From Xanthomonas maliensis (GTDB lineage: Bacteria; Pseudomonadota; Gammaproteobacteria; Xanthomonadales; Xanthomonadaceae): 42,670 nt of DNA. Position 1 is the first letter of the stretch. Every line of letters begins with the position of its first letter. The notes under the pieces are model-generated. The model was not told where the DNA came from. It saw only the letters and a program-made list of their open reading frames with translations, and made no database searches. The DNA lies in contig NZ_NSET01000065.1 in the NCBI RefSeq assembly GCF_009192945.1, positions 1 to 42,670 on the forward strand. The letters run 5' to 3'. The position numbers were made by a program, and so were the translations under genes. Of this stretch, positions 1-8,979 are shown piece by piece.

Positions 1-56
1 TGCCGGCCACCGCGGCCGCCGGCACCCGCAATGGAGCGATCATCGACGATGCTTGA
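1..56 (+). CDS. C-terminal end of a PTS EIIA-type protein (partial)
   Basis: Reading from base 3, an open frame gives PATAAAGTRNGAIIDDA and stops with TGA at 54-56, overlapping the HPr start at 49 by eight bases. The frame enters from outside the window. Gene order is the main reason to suspect the end of a mannose-type EIIA gene, because in Xanthomonas a small EIIA gene commonly precedes ptsH and ptsI. Only 17 residues are visible and they contain no catalytic motif, so the identity is inference. The translational overlap supports the second, downstream ATG as the start of HPr. Confidence 0.45.
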   Translation, partial: PATAAAGTRNGAIIDDA

Positions 57-318
57 ACGTGAATTGACAGTGTCCAATCGGCTGGGACTGCATGCGCGGG
101 CGACCGCCAAGCTGGTGCAGACCCTGTCCTCGTTCCGCAGCCATGCCACCCTGTCGGCCAAGGGCCGCGAGGTCAATGCCAAGAGCATCATGGGCGTGAT
201 GCTGCTGGCCGCCGGCCAGGGCACCCGCGTGGCGGTGCGTCTGGATGGCGAAGACGAGGCCGAGGCCATGCAGGCGTTGGTAGACTTGTTCGAGCGTCGT
301 TTCGACGAGGACAGCTGA
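49..318 (+). CDS. ptsH: HPr phosphocarrier protein
   Basis: HPr carries phosphate from enzyme I to EIIA proteins in the cytoplasmic phosphotransferase system. The active-site histidine lies in GLHARATAK near residue 15, and the second conserved stretch AKSIMGVMLLAA around residue 46 contains the regulatory serine targeted by HPr kinase in species that have it. Starting at the ATG at 49 gives 89 residues, the normal HPr length; the ATG at 31 would add six residues with no homology expected, and GGAG at 33-36 could serve as ribosome site for 49. The gene overlaps the end of the previous frame and is followed after about 60 bases by ptsI, so the three genes look like one operon. Confidence 0.95.
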   Translation: MLERELTVSNRLGLHARATAKLVQTLSSFRSHATLSAKGREVNAKSIMGVMLLAAGQGTRVAVRLDGEDEAEAMQALVDLFERRFDEDS

Positions 319-379
319 GCGTGCCTGGCGTGGCCGCTGCCCCGCCTGCCGATCAGGCGCCTGCGCGCCCTGGTTGCGC

Positions 380-2110
380 ATGAGCGTGCGTCTGCGCGGC
401 CATGGCGCCTCGCGCGGCAACGCGCTTGGCCGCGCGCGGGTCCGCCAGAGCCATGCCCTTGACGTGGCCGAACAGCGCGTCCCCGCCAGCCAGGTGCAGG
501 TCCAACTGCAGCGTCTGCATCTGGCGATCGCCGCCGCGCGCCAGGAGATGCAGCAATTGCGCGATCGGCTGCAGGGCGCGCTGGCGCGGGAGGTGGGCGA
601 ATTCCTCGACCTGCACGCCTTGCTGCTGGACGACCCGGAACTGCTGCAAGGGCTGGACGAGCTGATCCGCAGCCATCGCTACAGCGCGGATTATGCGTTG
701 CAGGTGCAGCGGGATCGGCTGGCAGCGGTCTTCGACGGCATGGAAGATGCCTACCTCAAGAGCCGCATGGACGACCTGGACCACGTCATCGGGCGCATCC
801 ACGCATTTCTTCACCAGCGCCCCACCGACCTCAAGGGCGTGGCCGGCGAGATTCTGGTCTGCGAGAACGTCGCACCGTCGGAACTGGCGCAATTGCAGGC
901 ACAAGGCGTGGTGGCCATCGTCACCACCGCCGGCAGCGCGCTTTCGCACAGTGCCATCCTGGCGCGTAGCCTGCATCTGCCGTTGGTGGTCGGCGTGGCC
1001 GATGCGTTGCAGCGGATCGACGATGGCGATGTGCTGATCGTCGAGGCCGGCAGTGGCCAGGTCATCGTCGATCCCACCCCCACGCATCTGCGCGACTATC
1101 GCGAGCGACTGCGCGCGCTGGCCAAGGAACAACGCGAGCTGGGCCGTCTGCGCTCCAAACCCAGCCGCACGCGCGACAATATCGATATCACCTTGCTGGC
1201 CAATGCCGAGTCGCTGGAAGACGTGGCGCAGGCGCATGCGCTGGGGGCCAGGGGCCTGGGGCTGTACCGGACCGAGTTCCTGTTTCTGCAACGCCAGGAG
1301 CTGCCGGACGAGGAAGAACAGTTCCAGACCTACCGCGACACCGTGCTGGGCATGAGTGGCCGGCCAGTGACCATCCGCACGCTGGACCTGGGCGCCGACA
1401 AGGCCGACCGCACCGGCCTGACCCTCAGCGACGAAGACAATCCGGCACTGGGCCTGCGCGGCGTGCGACTGTCCCTGGCCCGTCCGGCGGTGGCGCGCAC
1501 CCAGTTGCGGGCGATCCTGCGCGCATCCGGCTATGGCCCGGTGCGCATCCTGGTGCCGATGATCAGCGGACGCGAGGAAGTCCAGCAGTTGCGCAAGCAG
1601 CTGAAGAAGCTGGCCGCCCAACTGCGCGAGGAAGGCCATGAAATCGCCGAGCGGATCCCGCTCGGTGCGATGATCGAGGTGCCGGCCGCGGCGCTGGCAC
1701 TGGATTGCTTCATCGAGGATGTCGACTTCCTGTCCATCGGCACCAACGATCTGGTGCAGTACTTGTTGGCGGTGGATCGCAACAACGAGGCGCTGGGCGA
1801 GCTGTATTCGCCACTGCATCCTGCCGTGCTGCGACTGATCGCCCAGGTGATCGCTGTTGGGCGCCAGTACGACACGCCGGTGGCGGTCTGCGGCGAGATC
1901 GCTGGCGATGCGCGTTTCGTCCCGATGCTGCTGGCCTTGGGGTTGAGCGAATTCAGCCTGCACCCGGCCACGTTGCTGGAAGTGCGCCGTGCCATCCGCG
2001 ACTCGCATCTGGGCGAGCTGCGATTGCAGGGCGAAAAACTCCTGCGCGCGCGCGACCGCAAGGCGATCGAGAAGTGGCTGGCTGGCGTCGGCTGCGGCAA
2101 TCTGCATTGA
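380..2110 (+). CDS. ptsI: PTS enzyme I (phosphoenolpyruvate-protein phosphotransferase)
   Basis: Enzyme I takes phosphate from phosphoenolpyruvate and passes it to HPr. At about 576 residues it has the classic length without the N-terminal GAF domain of PtsP, so this is the sugar-type rather than nitrogen-type enzyme. The phosphorylated histidine is in GSALSHSAILARS near residue 190. The C-terminal PEP-binding barrel shows GLYRTEFLF, the metal-binding stretch SIGTNDLVQY, and the conserved cysteine in AVCGEIAGD. A TTG at 374 lies two codons upstream of the ATG at 380; the ATG is preferred. No sugar-specific permease is visible beside it, which fits the regulatory PTS gene order EIIA-HPr-EI seen in Xanthomonas. 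Confidence 0.95.
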   Translation: MSVRLRGHGASRGNALGRARVRQSHALDVAEQRVPASQVQVQLQRLHLAIAAARQEMQQLRDRLQGALAREVGEFLDLHALLLDDPELLQGLDELIRSHRYSADYALQVQRDRLAAVFDGMEDAYLKSRMDDLDHVIGRIHAFLHQRPTDLKGVAGEILVCENVAPSELAQLQAQGVVAIVTTAGSALSHSAILARSLHLPLVVGVADALQRIDDGDVLIVEAGSGQVIVDPTPTHLRDYRERLRALAKEQRELGRLRSKPSRTRDNIDITLLANAESLEDVAQAHALGARGLGLYRTEFLFLQRQELPDEEEQFQTYRDTVLGMSGRPVTIRTLDLGADKADRTGLTLSDEDNPALGLRGVRLSLARPAVARTQLRAILRASGYGPVRILVPMISGREEVQQLRKQLKKLAAQLREEGHEIAERIPLGAMIEVPAAALALDCFIEDVDFLSIGTNDLVQYLLAVDRNNEALGELYSPLHPAVLRLIAQVIAVGRQYDTPVAVCGEIAGDARFVPMLLALGLSEFSLHPATLLEVRRAIRDSHLGELRLQGEKLLRARDRKAIEKWLAGVGCGNLH

Positions 2111-2431
2111 GCAATGGCGTGCGCTTTGCCGCAGCCAGGAGAGGTCGACTCGCTGCAGGTCGACACGATCGAACAGTGACTGGCCCGCAGACCGCACATT
2201 CTCGGAAGTGGCATGCGCAAGGTGGCCAGCAATGTCGCGCCTCGTCGTGCAGCGCGCAGGCTTGCAGGGATTTCAACGCGAACGCCAGCGTGTGCATCGC
2301 CACACCGATGGCGATCCTGGCACCGGCGACGCCGACGACGGTATGTTTCGTCACCCATCGCAAGCGATAATGCCGCGCTGACCCAGCACCGTGTTCCGTG
2401 GGGACACGTTCACTTCACCGGGGAGCCGTGC
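2111..2431. other. Intergenic region before mgtE
   Basis: About 320 bases with no convincing gene. It carries an 8-base direct repeat (AGGTCGAC at 2142-2149 and again at 2157-2164) and no recognisable M-box magnesium riboswitch by eye. An open frame runs through it into mgtE, but its composition and the strong GGGGAG ribosome site at 2420-2425 argue that translation begins at 2432. Confidence 0.5.
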
Positions 2432-3793
2432 ATGGCCGAAGCCGTCCGCCACGACAAGACCGCCCGCCAGTTGCGCCTGTTGTCCGATGCGCTGGACAGC
2501 GGCCGCCTGGGTCCGGTCCGCCGGCTGGTCAACACGCTGGCGCCGGCGGAGATCGGCAACCTGCTCGAATCGCTGCCGCCGGGCAAGCGCGAGGTGGTCT
2601 GGGGCCTGGTCGATCCGGAAGACGACGGCGAAGTGCTGCTGCACGTCGGTGAAGAAGTGCGCGAAAGCCTGCTGGCCGACATGGACCCGGACGAAATCGT
2701 GGCCGCGGTCGAAGACCTGGACATCGACGACCTCGCCAACCTGGTCGAGGACCTGCCCGATACCGTCATCGATGAAGTGCTCAAGTCGATGGATCGCGAA
2801 AACCGCGAGCGACTCGAGCAGGTGCTGTCGTATCCGGAAGACACCGCTGGCCGCCTGATGAACCCGGACGTGGTGACCGTGCGCGCCGACGTCAACGTCG
2901 ACGTGGTACTGCGCTATCTACGCCTGCGCGGCGAGCTGCCCGATCACACCGACCATCTGTACGTGGTCAGCCGCCGGCACCAGTATCTGGGCCGGGTGCC
3001 GCTGGCTGCCCTGGTCACGCACGAGGACAGCACGCCGGTCAATCGGCTGATCGACGACGAACAACCGGCCATCGACGTCGGCGACAGCGCCGAGGAAGTG
3101 GCGCGGCGCTTCTCCGACCACGACTGGATCTCCGCGCCGGTGGTGGACGACAACAACATCCTGCTGGGCCGCATCACCATCGACGACGTGGTGGACATCA
3201 TCCGCGAGCAGGCCGAGCACCAGGCGCTGAGCGCCGCCGGCCTGGACGAGGACGAGGACATGTTCAGCCCGGCCAGGCGCGCGTTCCGTCGCCGGCTGCT
3301 CTGGCTGGGGGTCAACCTCGCCACCGCGTTCATCGCCTCCAGCGTCGTCAGCCAGTTCGAGGGCACGATCGAGAAGCTGGTCGCGCTGGCCGCGCTGATG
3401 CCCATCGTCGCCGGCATGGGCGGCAATGCCGGCACCCAGGTGCTGGCATTGATGGTGCGCGGCCTGGCGCTCGGGCAGATCGGCGCCTCCAACGTGATGA
3501 CCTTGCTGAAGAAGGAACTCACTGTCGCGTTGATCAACGGCCTGTGTCTGGGCATCGGCCTGGGCCTGATCGTGCTGGCCTGGTTCCATCAGCCGATGCT
3601 GTCGCTGGTGATCGGCACCGCCTTGACCGTCAACCTGCTGACCGCCGCGCTGGGCGGAGTGCTGGTGCCGGTGACGCTCAAGCGGCTGGGCTTCGACCCG
3701 GCCCTGGCCGGCGGCGTGATCCTGACGACCCTGACCGACGTGATGGGCTTCCTCAGTTTCCTTGGCCTGGCCACGCTGATCCTGCTGCGCTGA
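2432..3793 (+). CDS. mgtE: Magnesium transporter MgtE
   Basis: MgtE is an inner-membrane magnesium channel gated by its own cytoplasmic magnesium-sensing domains. The N-terminal helical MgtE_N domain (about residues 20-130) is rich in acidic residues, followed by two CBS domains (about 135-260), then five membrane helices from residue 290 on. The family signature MGGNAGTQ and the later TTLTDVMGF motif are both present. GGGGAG six bases before ATG 2432 gives 453 residues, the usual MgtE size. The last codons overlap a 14-base tandem duplication that repeats the stop codon region. Mg transport next to the PTS genes is a recurrent arrangement in this group, but no direct functional link is proven. 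Confidence 0.95.
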   Translation: MAEAVRHDKTARQLRLLSDALDSGRLGPVRRLVNTLAPAEIGNLLESLPPGKREVVWGLVDPEDDGEVLLHVGEEVRESLLADMDPDEIVAAVEDLDIDDLANLVEDLPDTVIDEVLKSMDRENRERLEQVLSYPEDTAGRLMNPDVVTVRADVNVDVVLRYLRLRGELPDHTDHLYVVSRRHQYLGRVPLAALVTHEDSTPVNRLIDDEQPAIDVGDSAEEVARRFSDHDWISAPVVDDNNILLGRITIDDVVDIIREQAEHQALSAAGLDEDEDMFSPARRAFRRRLLWLGVNLATAFIASSVVSQFEGTIEKLVALAALMPIVAGMGGNAGTQVLALMVRGLALGQIGASNVMTLLKKELTVALINGLCLGIGLGLIVLAWFHQPMLSLVIGTALTVNLLTAALGGVLVPVTLKRLGFDPALAGGVILTTLTDVMGFLSFLGLATLILLR

Positions 3794-3807
3794 TCCTGCT
3801 GCGCTGA
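3775..3807 (+). repeat. 14-bp tandem duplication at the mgtE stop
   Basis: The unit GCTGATCCTGCTGC occurs at 3775-3788 and again immediately at 3789-3802, followed by a partial third copy GCTGA. It duplicates the last four codons and the stop region, so a second TGA sits 14 bases after the first. It looks like a replication-slippage event. Because 14 is not a multiple of three, the duplicated copy lies in another frame and falls after the real stop. Confidence 0.85.
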
Positions 3808-3907
3808 ACCGCACAGATGAACCCAGGCTTGGAACCGCTCGCTCTGCACGCCCCACCGCATACGCTGCCGGCGATACTTCACTTGTGTATCCGCCTGGGA
3901 GCTCTGC

Positions 3908-4705
3908 GTGATTGGTCGTTGCCTTGTCGTTGTACTGGTGGCGTTGGCGCTGGTGGGATGCGCCGGCATGCCTGACCGCCACCCGGATCCGCGCAGCGGT
4001 CACTTCGTGATGCGTTCGCTGCAGCTGGAAGGACGCGAGTACCGCTACCAAGTGTTCGTGCCGGCCGCAGCCGCGGCGCAACCGCGGCCGATCGTGCTGT
4101 TCCTGCACGGCTCCGGCGAGCGCGGCGACAACGGGCGCGATCAGACCGAGGTCGGGCTTGGCCCCTATTTGCGCGATCACGCAGCGGATTTTCCCGCGTT
4201 GGTGGTGCTGCCGCAGGTCCCAGACGACGAGGAGTGGCTGGGCATCAATGCACGTATGGCGATCGCCGCGCTGGATGCCGCCAGCGCGGAATTCAATGCC
4301 GACCCACAGCGGACCTACCTGACCGGCATCTCCATGGGCGGCTATGGCACCTGGGAGGTCGGCCTGATGCAGCCGCAGCGGTTCGCCGCGCTAGTGCCGA
4401 TCTGCGGCGCGTTGAAGGCACCGCGCGACGAACGCCGCACGCTCTACGTCAGCCTGGTCGCACAGGAGGCCGATCCGTATACCGCCGCGGTCACGCGCTT
4501 GAAGCGGGTGCCGATCTGGATGTTCCATGGCGCCAAGGACGATCAGGTACCGCCGCACGACGACCGTGCGCTGTACCGCGCCGCCAAGGGGGTGGGCGCC
4601 AATGTGCGCTACAGCGAATACCCGCACGGCAACCACAATGCCTGGGACGCGACCTACGCCGACCCGAGCATGTGGGAGTGGCTGTTTCGGCAGCGCCTGC
4701 GATGA
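3908..4705 (+). CDS. Alpha/beta-hydrolase esterase lipoprotein
   Basis: A predicted lipoprotein hydrolase of 265 residues. The N-terminus is a short hydrophobic signal ending in the lipobox LVGC, so Cys18 would be lipidated. The fold is an esterase/phospholipase type: oxyanion stretch FLHGSGERGDN, nucleophile serine in GISMGGYG, aspartate in HGAKDDQVPP and histidine in EYPHGNHNAW near the C-terminus. This arrangement is common in polyhydroxybutyrate-depolymerase-like and feruloyl-esterase-like peptidase/esterase families; the substrate cannot be told. The start is GTG at 3908 with GGGAG ending 6 bases upstream. It faces cydB convergently and is probably transcribed alone. Confidence 0.85.
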   Translation: MIGRCLVVVLVALALVGCAGMPDRHPDPRSGHFVMRSLQLEGREYRYQVFVPAAAAAQPRPIVLFLHGSGERGDNGRDQTEVGLGPYLRDHAADFPALVVLPQVPDDEEWLGINARMAIAALDAASAEFNADPQRTYLTGISMGGYGTWEVGLMQPQRFAALVPICGALKAPRDERRTLYVSLVAQEADPYTAAVTRLKRVPIWMFHGAKDDQVPPHDDRALYRAAKGVGANVRYSEYPHGNHNAWDATYADPSMWEWLFRQRLR

Positions 4706-4712
4706 AGCTCCC

Positions 4713-4740
4713 CCGGCCGTCATACCCCCGTGGCGGCCGG
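4713..4740. terminator. Candidate bidirectional hairpin between esterase gene and cydB
   Basis: CCGGCCG at 4713-4719 pairs perfectly with CGGCCGG at 4734-4740 across a 14-base loop. It lies between two convergent genes, 8 bases after one stop and about 40 from the other. There is no run of T on either side, so termination is inferred from position and symmetry only. Confidence 0.4.
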
Positions 4741-4780
4741 CCGCATGTCATCGCACGCCACGACCGACACGCAGCCGGCG

Positions 4781-5797
4781 TCAGTGGTGGTAGCCGGTCT
4801 CGGCGGTGACCTTGCCGCGGAACACCCGATAAGACCACACGGTGTAGCCCAGGATCAGCGGCAGCAACGCCACCAGCCCGGCCAGCGCAAACAGTTGCGA
4901 GGACGGCGGCGCGGCGGCCTGCCAGATCGTATAGACCGGCGGCACCAGATACGGCCACATGCCCAGCAGCAATCCCAGGAAACCCAGCGCGAACAGCGCC
5001 ATCGCCAATAGAAAGGGCCAGGCATCGGCGCGCGCGGCAGCGATCGCCCGCCACAATCCATAGCCGACCAGCGCCACCAACGCGGGCACCGGCAACAACC
5101 AGCCCATGTGCGGACCCTCGAACCAGCGCTCCATCACATGCGACTGCAGCGAGGGCAGCCAGGCACTGACCAGTCCGATGAACACCAGGACCGTCAACGT
5201 CAGTGGCCGCGATAACTGCCGTGCCAGCTGCTGTACCTGATCGCTGGTCTTGAGGATCAGCCAGGTACTGCCGAGCAGTGCGTAGCCGAAGACCAGCGCC
5301 GCCCCGGTCAACATGGCGAACGGACTGAACCACCCCCAGGCCCCGCCGACATAGCGATCGTGCTCGATCGGCAAGCCTTGCACCAGCGCGCCCAGGATCA
5401 CGCCCTGGGCAAAGGTCGCCAGGATCGAGCCGACCGCGAACGCGTTGCTCCACAGGCGCCGCGAGCGTTGCGCCTTGAAGCGGAACTCGAACGCCACGCC
5501 ACGGAACACCAAGGCCATCACCATCAGCAGCACCGGCAGGTACAGCGCCGACAGGAGGGCGGCATAGGCCTTGGGGAACGCGGCCAACAGCCCTGCCCCA
5601 CCCAGCACCAGCCAGGTTTCGTTGCCGTCCCAGATCGGCGCTGCGGTATTCATCATCACATCCAGCTGCGCCTCGTCGCGGCGAAACGGCGCCAGGATGC
5701 CGATCCCGAGCACGAAGCCGTCCAGCAACACATACATCAACACGCCGAAGCCGATCACCGCAAACCATGCCACCGGCAAAACGCTGCTCATGTCCAT
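4781..5797 (-). CDS. cydB: Cytochrome bd ubiquinol oxidase subunit II
   Basis: Subunit II of the bd-type terminal quinol oxidase, an inner-membrane protein that pairs with CydA. About 338 residues with roughly eight hydrophobic helices. The start is conserved in character: AWFAVIGFGVLMYVLLDGFVLGIG, and later WDGNETWLV, both typical of CydB. Two starts are possible: ATG at 5797, or ATG at 5791, which makes an ATGA overlap with the cydA stop. Either way the two genes are translationally coupled. No small CydX-like frame is evident in the short space after it. Confidence 0.95.
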   Translation of the reverse strand: MDMSSVLPVAWFAVIGFGVLMYVLLDGFVLGIGILAPFRRDEAQLDVMMNTAAPIWDGNETWLVLGGAGLLAAFPKAYAALLSALYLPVLLMVMALVFRGVAFEFRFKAQRSRRLWSNAFAVGSILATFAQGVILGALVQGLPIEHDRYVGGAWGWFSPFAMLTGAALVFGYALLGSTWLILKTSDQVQQLARQLSRPLTLTVLVFIGLVSAWLPSLQSHVMERWFEGPHMGWLLPVPALVALVGYGLWRAIAAARADAWPFLLAMALFALGFLGLLLGMWPYLVPPVYTIWQAAAPPSSQLFALAGLVALLPLILGYTVWSYRVFRGKVTAETGYHH

Positions 5798-7197
5798 GAC
5801 GCCACTCCATCGATCGGTGCATCGGCGGCGGACAACGGCCGCGCCGGCGTGTGCTCGCCGTGGTCCAGCTGCGGCGCGTCGTCATGCGCGATCGGACCGT
5901 GCTTGCCGATCTTGACCAGGTACCAGATGCCCCAGCCGAACACGAAGGCGTAGCCGACCACGTAGACCGCCAGCGATGTGGCGGTCATCCACGCCGATTG
6001 CGTGCCGACCGCATCTGCCGTGCGCAGCACGCCATACACCACATACGGCTGCCGCCCCATCTCGGTGACGAACCAACCCGATACCAGCGCGATGAAACCG
6101 CTTGGCAACATCCAGCGCCAGGTCGCCAACAACCAGCGCCACCGCAGCAGCGCGCCGCGCCACCAGGCCCAGGCCGACACCCAGGCCACCAACAGCATCA
6201 ACGTGCCGGTGCCCACCATCAGGCGAAATGCGAAGAACACCGGCAACACCGGCGGCCGCTCGGAGGCCGGCACCGAGGTCAACGGTGCAATGCTGCCGTC
6301 CAGACGGTGGGTCAGGATCAGGCTACCCAAGCGCGGAATGGCGATCTCGTAGTCGTTACGCTCCTGGCGCGCATTGGGCAGCGCGAAGACCACCAGCGGA
6401 ACGCCCTCGCCGGCAGGCGCATCGTGCCAATGCGCTTCGACCGCGGCGATTTTCATCGGCTGGTGCTTGAGCGTATTCAAACCATGCATGTCGCCGACGG
6501 CGATCTGCAGCGGCATCACGATCGCCGAGAACACCACCGCCAACTTGAGCATGCGCAGGCCAGCATCACGGTGCACGCCCCGATGCAGATACCAGGCCCC
6601 TACGGCACCGACCACAAAGCAGGTGGTGATGAACGCCCCCAGGGCCATATGCGCCAGACGATACGGGAACGAGGGGTTGAAGATCACCTGCATCCAATCG
6701 ACCGGATGCACGATGCCATTGACCACCTCGTAGCCGGCCGGCGTCTGCAGCCAGCTATTGGAGGACAGGATCCAGAACGTAGAGAACAGCGTTCCCAGCG
6801 CGACCATGCAGGTGGCGAAGAAATGCAGGCGCTCGGAAATGCGCCCCCAACCGAACATCATCACGCCCAGGAAGCTGGCTTCCAGGAAGAACGCGGTGAG
6901 CACTTCATAGCTCAGCAGTGGGCCGATCACGCTGCCGGCGATGCGACTGAGTTCGGGCCAATTGGCGCCGAACTGGAAGGCCATCACGATGCCGCTGACC
7001 ACGCCCATGCCGAAGGACACCGCAAAGATCTTCTGCCAGAAGAAATACAGGCTGCGCCAGACCGGCAAGCGCGTGCGCAGCCAGCGCCATTCCAGAAAGC
7101 CGAGCAAGCTGGACAAGCCAATGGTGAATGCAGGAAACAGCACGTGGAAGGCAATGACGAACCCGAACTGGATCCGTGACAGCAGCAGGGCGTCCAT
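5788..7197 (-). CDS. cydA: Cytochrome bd-type (cyanide-insensitive-like) ubiquinol oxidase subunit I
   Basis: The catalytic subunit of the bd oxidase, which oxidises quinol in the inner membrane and reduces oxygen to water without pumping protons. The haem-ligand histidine is in FGFVIAFHVLFPAF near residue 19, and the quinol-binding loop carries the conserved K and E in QPMKIAAVEAHW. Length is 469 residues, shorter than E. coli CydA (about 520), and the section after the Q-loop (ALPNARQERNDYEIAIP) resembles the short-loop CioA type. AGGAGG sits a few bases before ATG 7197, which removes 12 upstream residues of the longer frame. cydB follows with overlap. No cydDC assembly genes are nearby. 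Confidence 0.95.
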   Translation of the reverse strand: MDALLLSRIQFGFVIAFHVLFPAFTIGLSSLLGFLEWRWLRTRLPVWRSLYFFWQKIFAVSFGMGVVSGIVMAFQFGANWPELSRIAGSVIGPLLSYEVLTAFFLEASFLGVMMFGWGRISERLHFFATCMVALGTLFSTFWILSSNSWLQTPAGYEVVNGIVHPVDWMQVIFNPSFPYRLAHMALGAFITTCFVVGAVGAWYLHRGVHRDAGLRMLKLAVVFSAIVMPLQIAVGDMHGLNTLKHQPMKIAAVEAHWHDAPAGEGVPLVVFALPNARQERNDYEIAIPRLGSLILTHRLDGSIAPLTSVPASERPPVLPVFFAFRLMVGTGTLMLLVAWVSAWAWWRGALLRWRWLLATWRWMLPSGFIALVSGWFVTEMGRQPYVVYGVLRTADAVGTQSAWMTATSLAVYVVGYAFVFGWGIWYLVKIGKHGPIAHDDAPQLDHGEHTPARPLSAADAPIDGVASWT

Positions 7198-7749
7198 GGA
7201 CACCTCCTGTAAGAAAACCACACATGGCTCCACGTCGGAACCGTAGCGACATTCGCCGCGCCGCGCATGGCCGGTTGCGGCACGTCTTCATGATAGGGAC
7301 GGTCGTGCCCGTTCCCGATGCGACACGCGGTCGCACTGCGGCAGCTTGTCGCAGTGACAGCCGCTGCAATCGCGAAGAAGCGTTCCGTCGGCAGGCTCGC
7401 AGTGGACAGCTGCGGCCGTGGTCTCGGCCCGATGATCGAAGGCCAAGCGCGTCAGGCTGCGTCGCCAAGCAGCGCGCCCCGTGTGCGGCCATGCCCTGCA
7501 GCGTGCCCTGCGGATGCCATCGCGGGGTCATGCGTGAGGTCGTGGTTGCGTCCCGGCGGACGTCAACACCGCTGTCGGCACCGGCACCGAGAGACGCTGC
7601 GTTCGGATGGGCGACCGTCGCTTTGGCGCTGCACGTCGCTTCCCGATGCTGCCCTACCTGACTGCGCATCGGCCAGACCGAGTGCTGTTGGTGGGACGCG
7701 CGGCCGGGCTCTCCGCGCCTACGACCCGCACCCAGTGCGCAGCAGTCCG
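7198..7749. other. Intergenic region upstream of cydA
   Basis: About 550 bases without a convincing gene. The proximal part must hold the cydA promoter, but I find no clear FNR-type site (TTGAT-N4-ATCAA). Near the far end a short stem GCGCGG/CCGCGC (7698-7703 with 7713-7718) lies about 30 bases after the dipeptidase stop and may end that transcript. Open frames in this stretch are arginine-rich and look like GC-driven noise. Confidence 0.4.
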
Positions 7750-8979
7750 TTACGACCGCACCCGCTCCCAGACCCGCAGGAAATTGCCGCTATAGACATC
7801 GACGATGCGTTGCACCGGCCAGCCGGCATCCAGCATCGCCTGGGTGAGCTTGGGCAAATCCGCGCCGCTGTGCATGCCGGTCGGCAGGCTGGAAATCCCG
7901 CCATCGAAATCGCTGCCGAAACTCAGGTGCTTCCAGGGATCTTCGACGATCGCCATGTCCGCGATCTGGCCAGCAAAGGCTTCATAATAGGCAACGACGA
8001 AGGCGAGATCGGCATCCATATTCGGCGTGCCGTCCGCCAGGTAAGCATGCTGCAGGTAATACGGCGCCAGAATGACGCTGATACAGCCGCCGGTCTGAAC
8101 GATGGCGCGAATCGCATCGTCGTCGAGTCCGCGATCGAGATGCGGCGATGGCCGCGTCTCGGCACCACGGGTGACGCGGCGCGACGCGCCGTGCGATGCA
8201 AAGGCCGGCACATTGCGCCGCACGCAAATGTCGCAGGTATCGATGATGCCTTGGCGCGAGGTATGGGTGAGATCGATCAGCAGGCCGACATCGATGCAAC
8301 GTTCCACTACCTGCCTGCCAAACGCCGTCAGCCCCTGACCCGCGACCTCCCGCCAGCGATTGACCGCTGCATAGCCGGCCTGGGACAGATCGGTATGGCT
8401 GAAATGATTGAGCGTCATATAGGCAGCACCGGCCTTGGCGGCAATCTCCAGGCGTTGCAGCCGCATCGCCTGGCTGCCGGTACCGCTGGGGCCCAGCATA
8501 TGCGCGCCTTCCAGCGACAGAATGGCGCAGCAACGACCATCGGCCCGGATCGCATGCAGCTCGCTGGCACTGCGCGCCAAGCGCATCCGATCCTGACTTG
8601 TTTCGACCACTGTCTCGACATAGCGCTGATGCTCCAGCCACTGTTTCCATGGGTCGAGCAAGCGCGTATCGATGAAGTTTTCCCACAGCGCATGGGCGCT
8701 GAAACAGGCACCACCGTAACCGCCGGCGAGAAAGTCCGGACCACTGACATGGTCCATCAGCGGATGATTGCGGCCTTTCGGCGAGCCCTTGCGAACCAGC
8801 CAGATGATCAGTGAGCGGCGATGCGCCTGCCAGTCGCCTTTCCAGAAGTCGTAGCCGAGCAAGCGTGCCAGGTACAGCGAGTCGAGATGCGTATCGATCG
8901 GATAGGCCAGCGCATGCACCGCGTCCACCGTGTTGGCCGTCGAAAAGGCAGCAGACTCCTCGGACGAAACAGCATTCAT
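7750..8979 (-). CDS. Membrane dipeptidase, peptidase family M19
   Basis: A zinc-dependent dipeptidase of the renal-dipeptidase family (M19), about 409 residues. Zinc-ligand and family motifs appear in order: PIDTHLDSLY (the usual D-x-H near the start), SLEGAH, TLNHFSH, DLTHTSRQ, ASHGASRR and the highly conserved GSDFDGG near the C-terminus. The start at 8979 is chosen because GGAG lies 8 bases upstream; the longer frame would add 58 unlikely residues. No clear signal peptide is seen from this start, so it is probably cytoplasmic. Dipeptides and D-amino-acid-containing peptides are typical substrates, but the specific one is unknown. It stands alone between two large gaps. Confidence 0.9.
   Translation of the reverse strand: MNAVSSEESAAFSTANTVDAVHALAYPIDTHLDSLYLARLLGYDFWKGDWQAHRRSLIIWLVRKGSPKGRNHPLMDHVSGPDFLAGGYGGACFSAHALWENFIDTRLLDPWKQWLEHQRYVETVVETSQDRMRLARSASELHAIRADGRCCAILSLEGAHMLGPSGTGSQAMRLQRLEIAAKAGAAYMTLNHFSHTDLSQAGYAAVNRWREVAGQGLTAFGRQVVERCIDVGLLIDLTHTSRQGIIDTCDICVRRNVPAFASHGASRRVTRGAETRPSPHLDRGLDDDAIRAIVQTGGCISVILAPYYLQHAYLADGTPNMDADLAFVVAYYEAFAGQIADMAIVEDPWKHLSFGSDFDGGISSLPTGMHSGADLPKLTQAMLDAGWPVQRIVDVYSGNFLRVWERVRS

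Noticed and set aside
2153..2164. CTGCAGGTCGAC, which resembles a cloning polylinker
   Set aside because: Only 12 bases match a PstI-SalI linker and the flanks do not continue it; chance in GC-rich DNA, not vector contamination.
353..2197. A 614-residue minus-strand frame opposite ptsI
   Set aside because: Alanine/glutamine-rich antisense shadow of enzyme I, no motif.
7198..7300. FNR/Anr site for cydAB
   Set aside because: No TTGAT-N4-ATCAA or close variant was found upstream of cydA.
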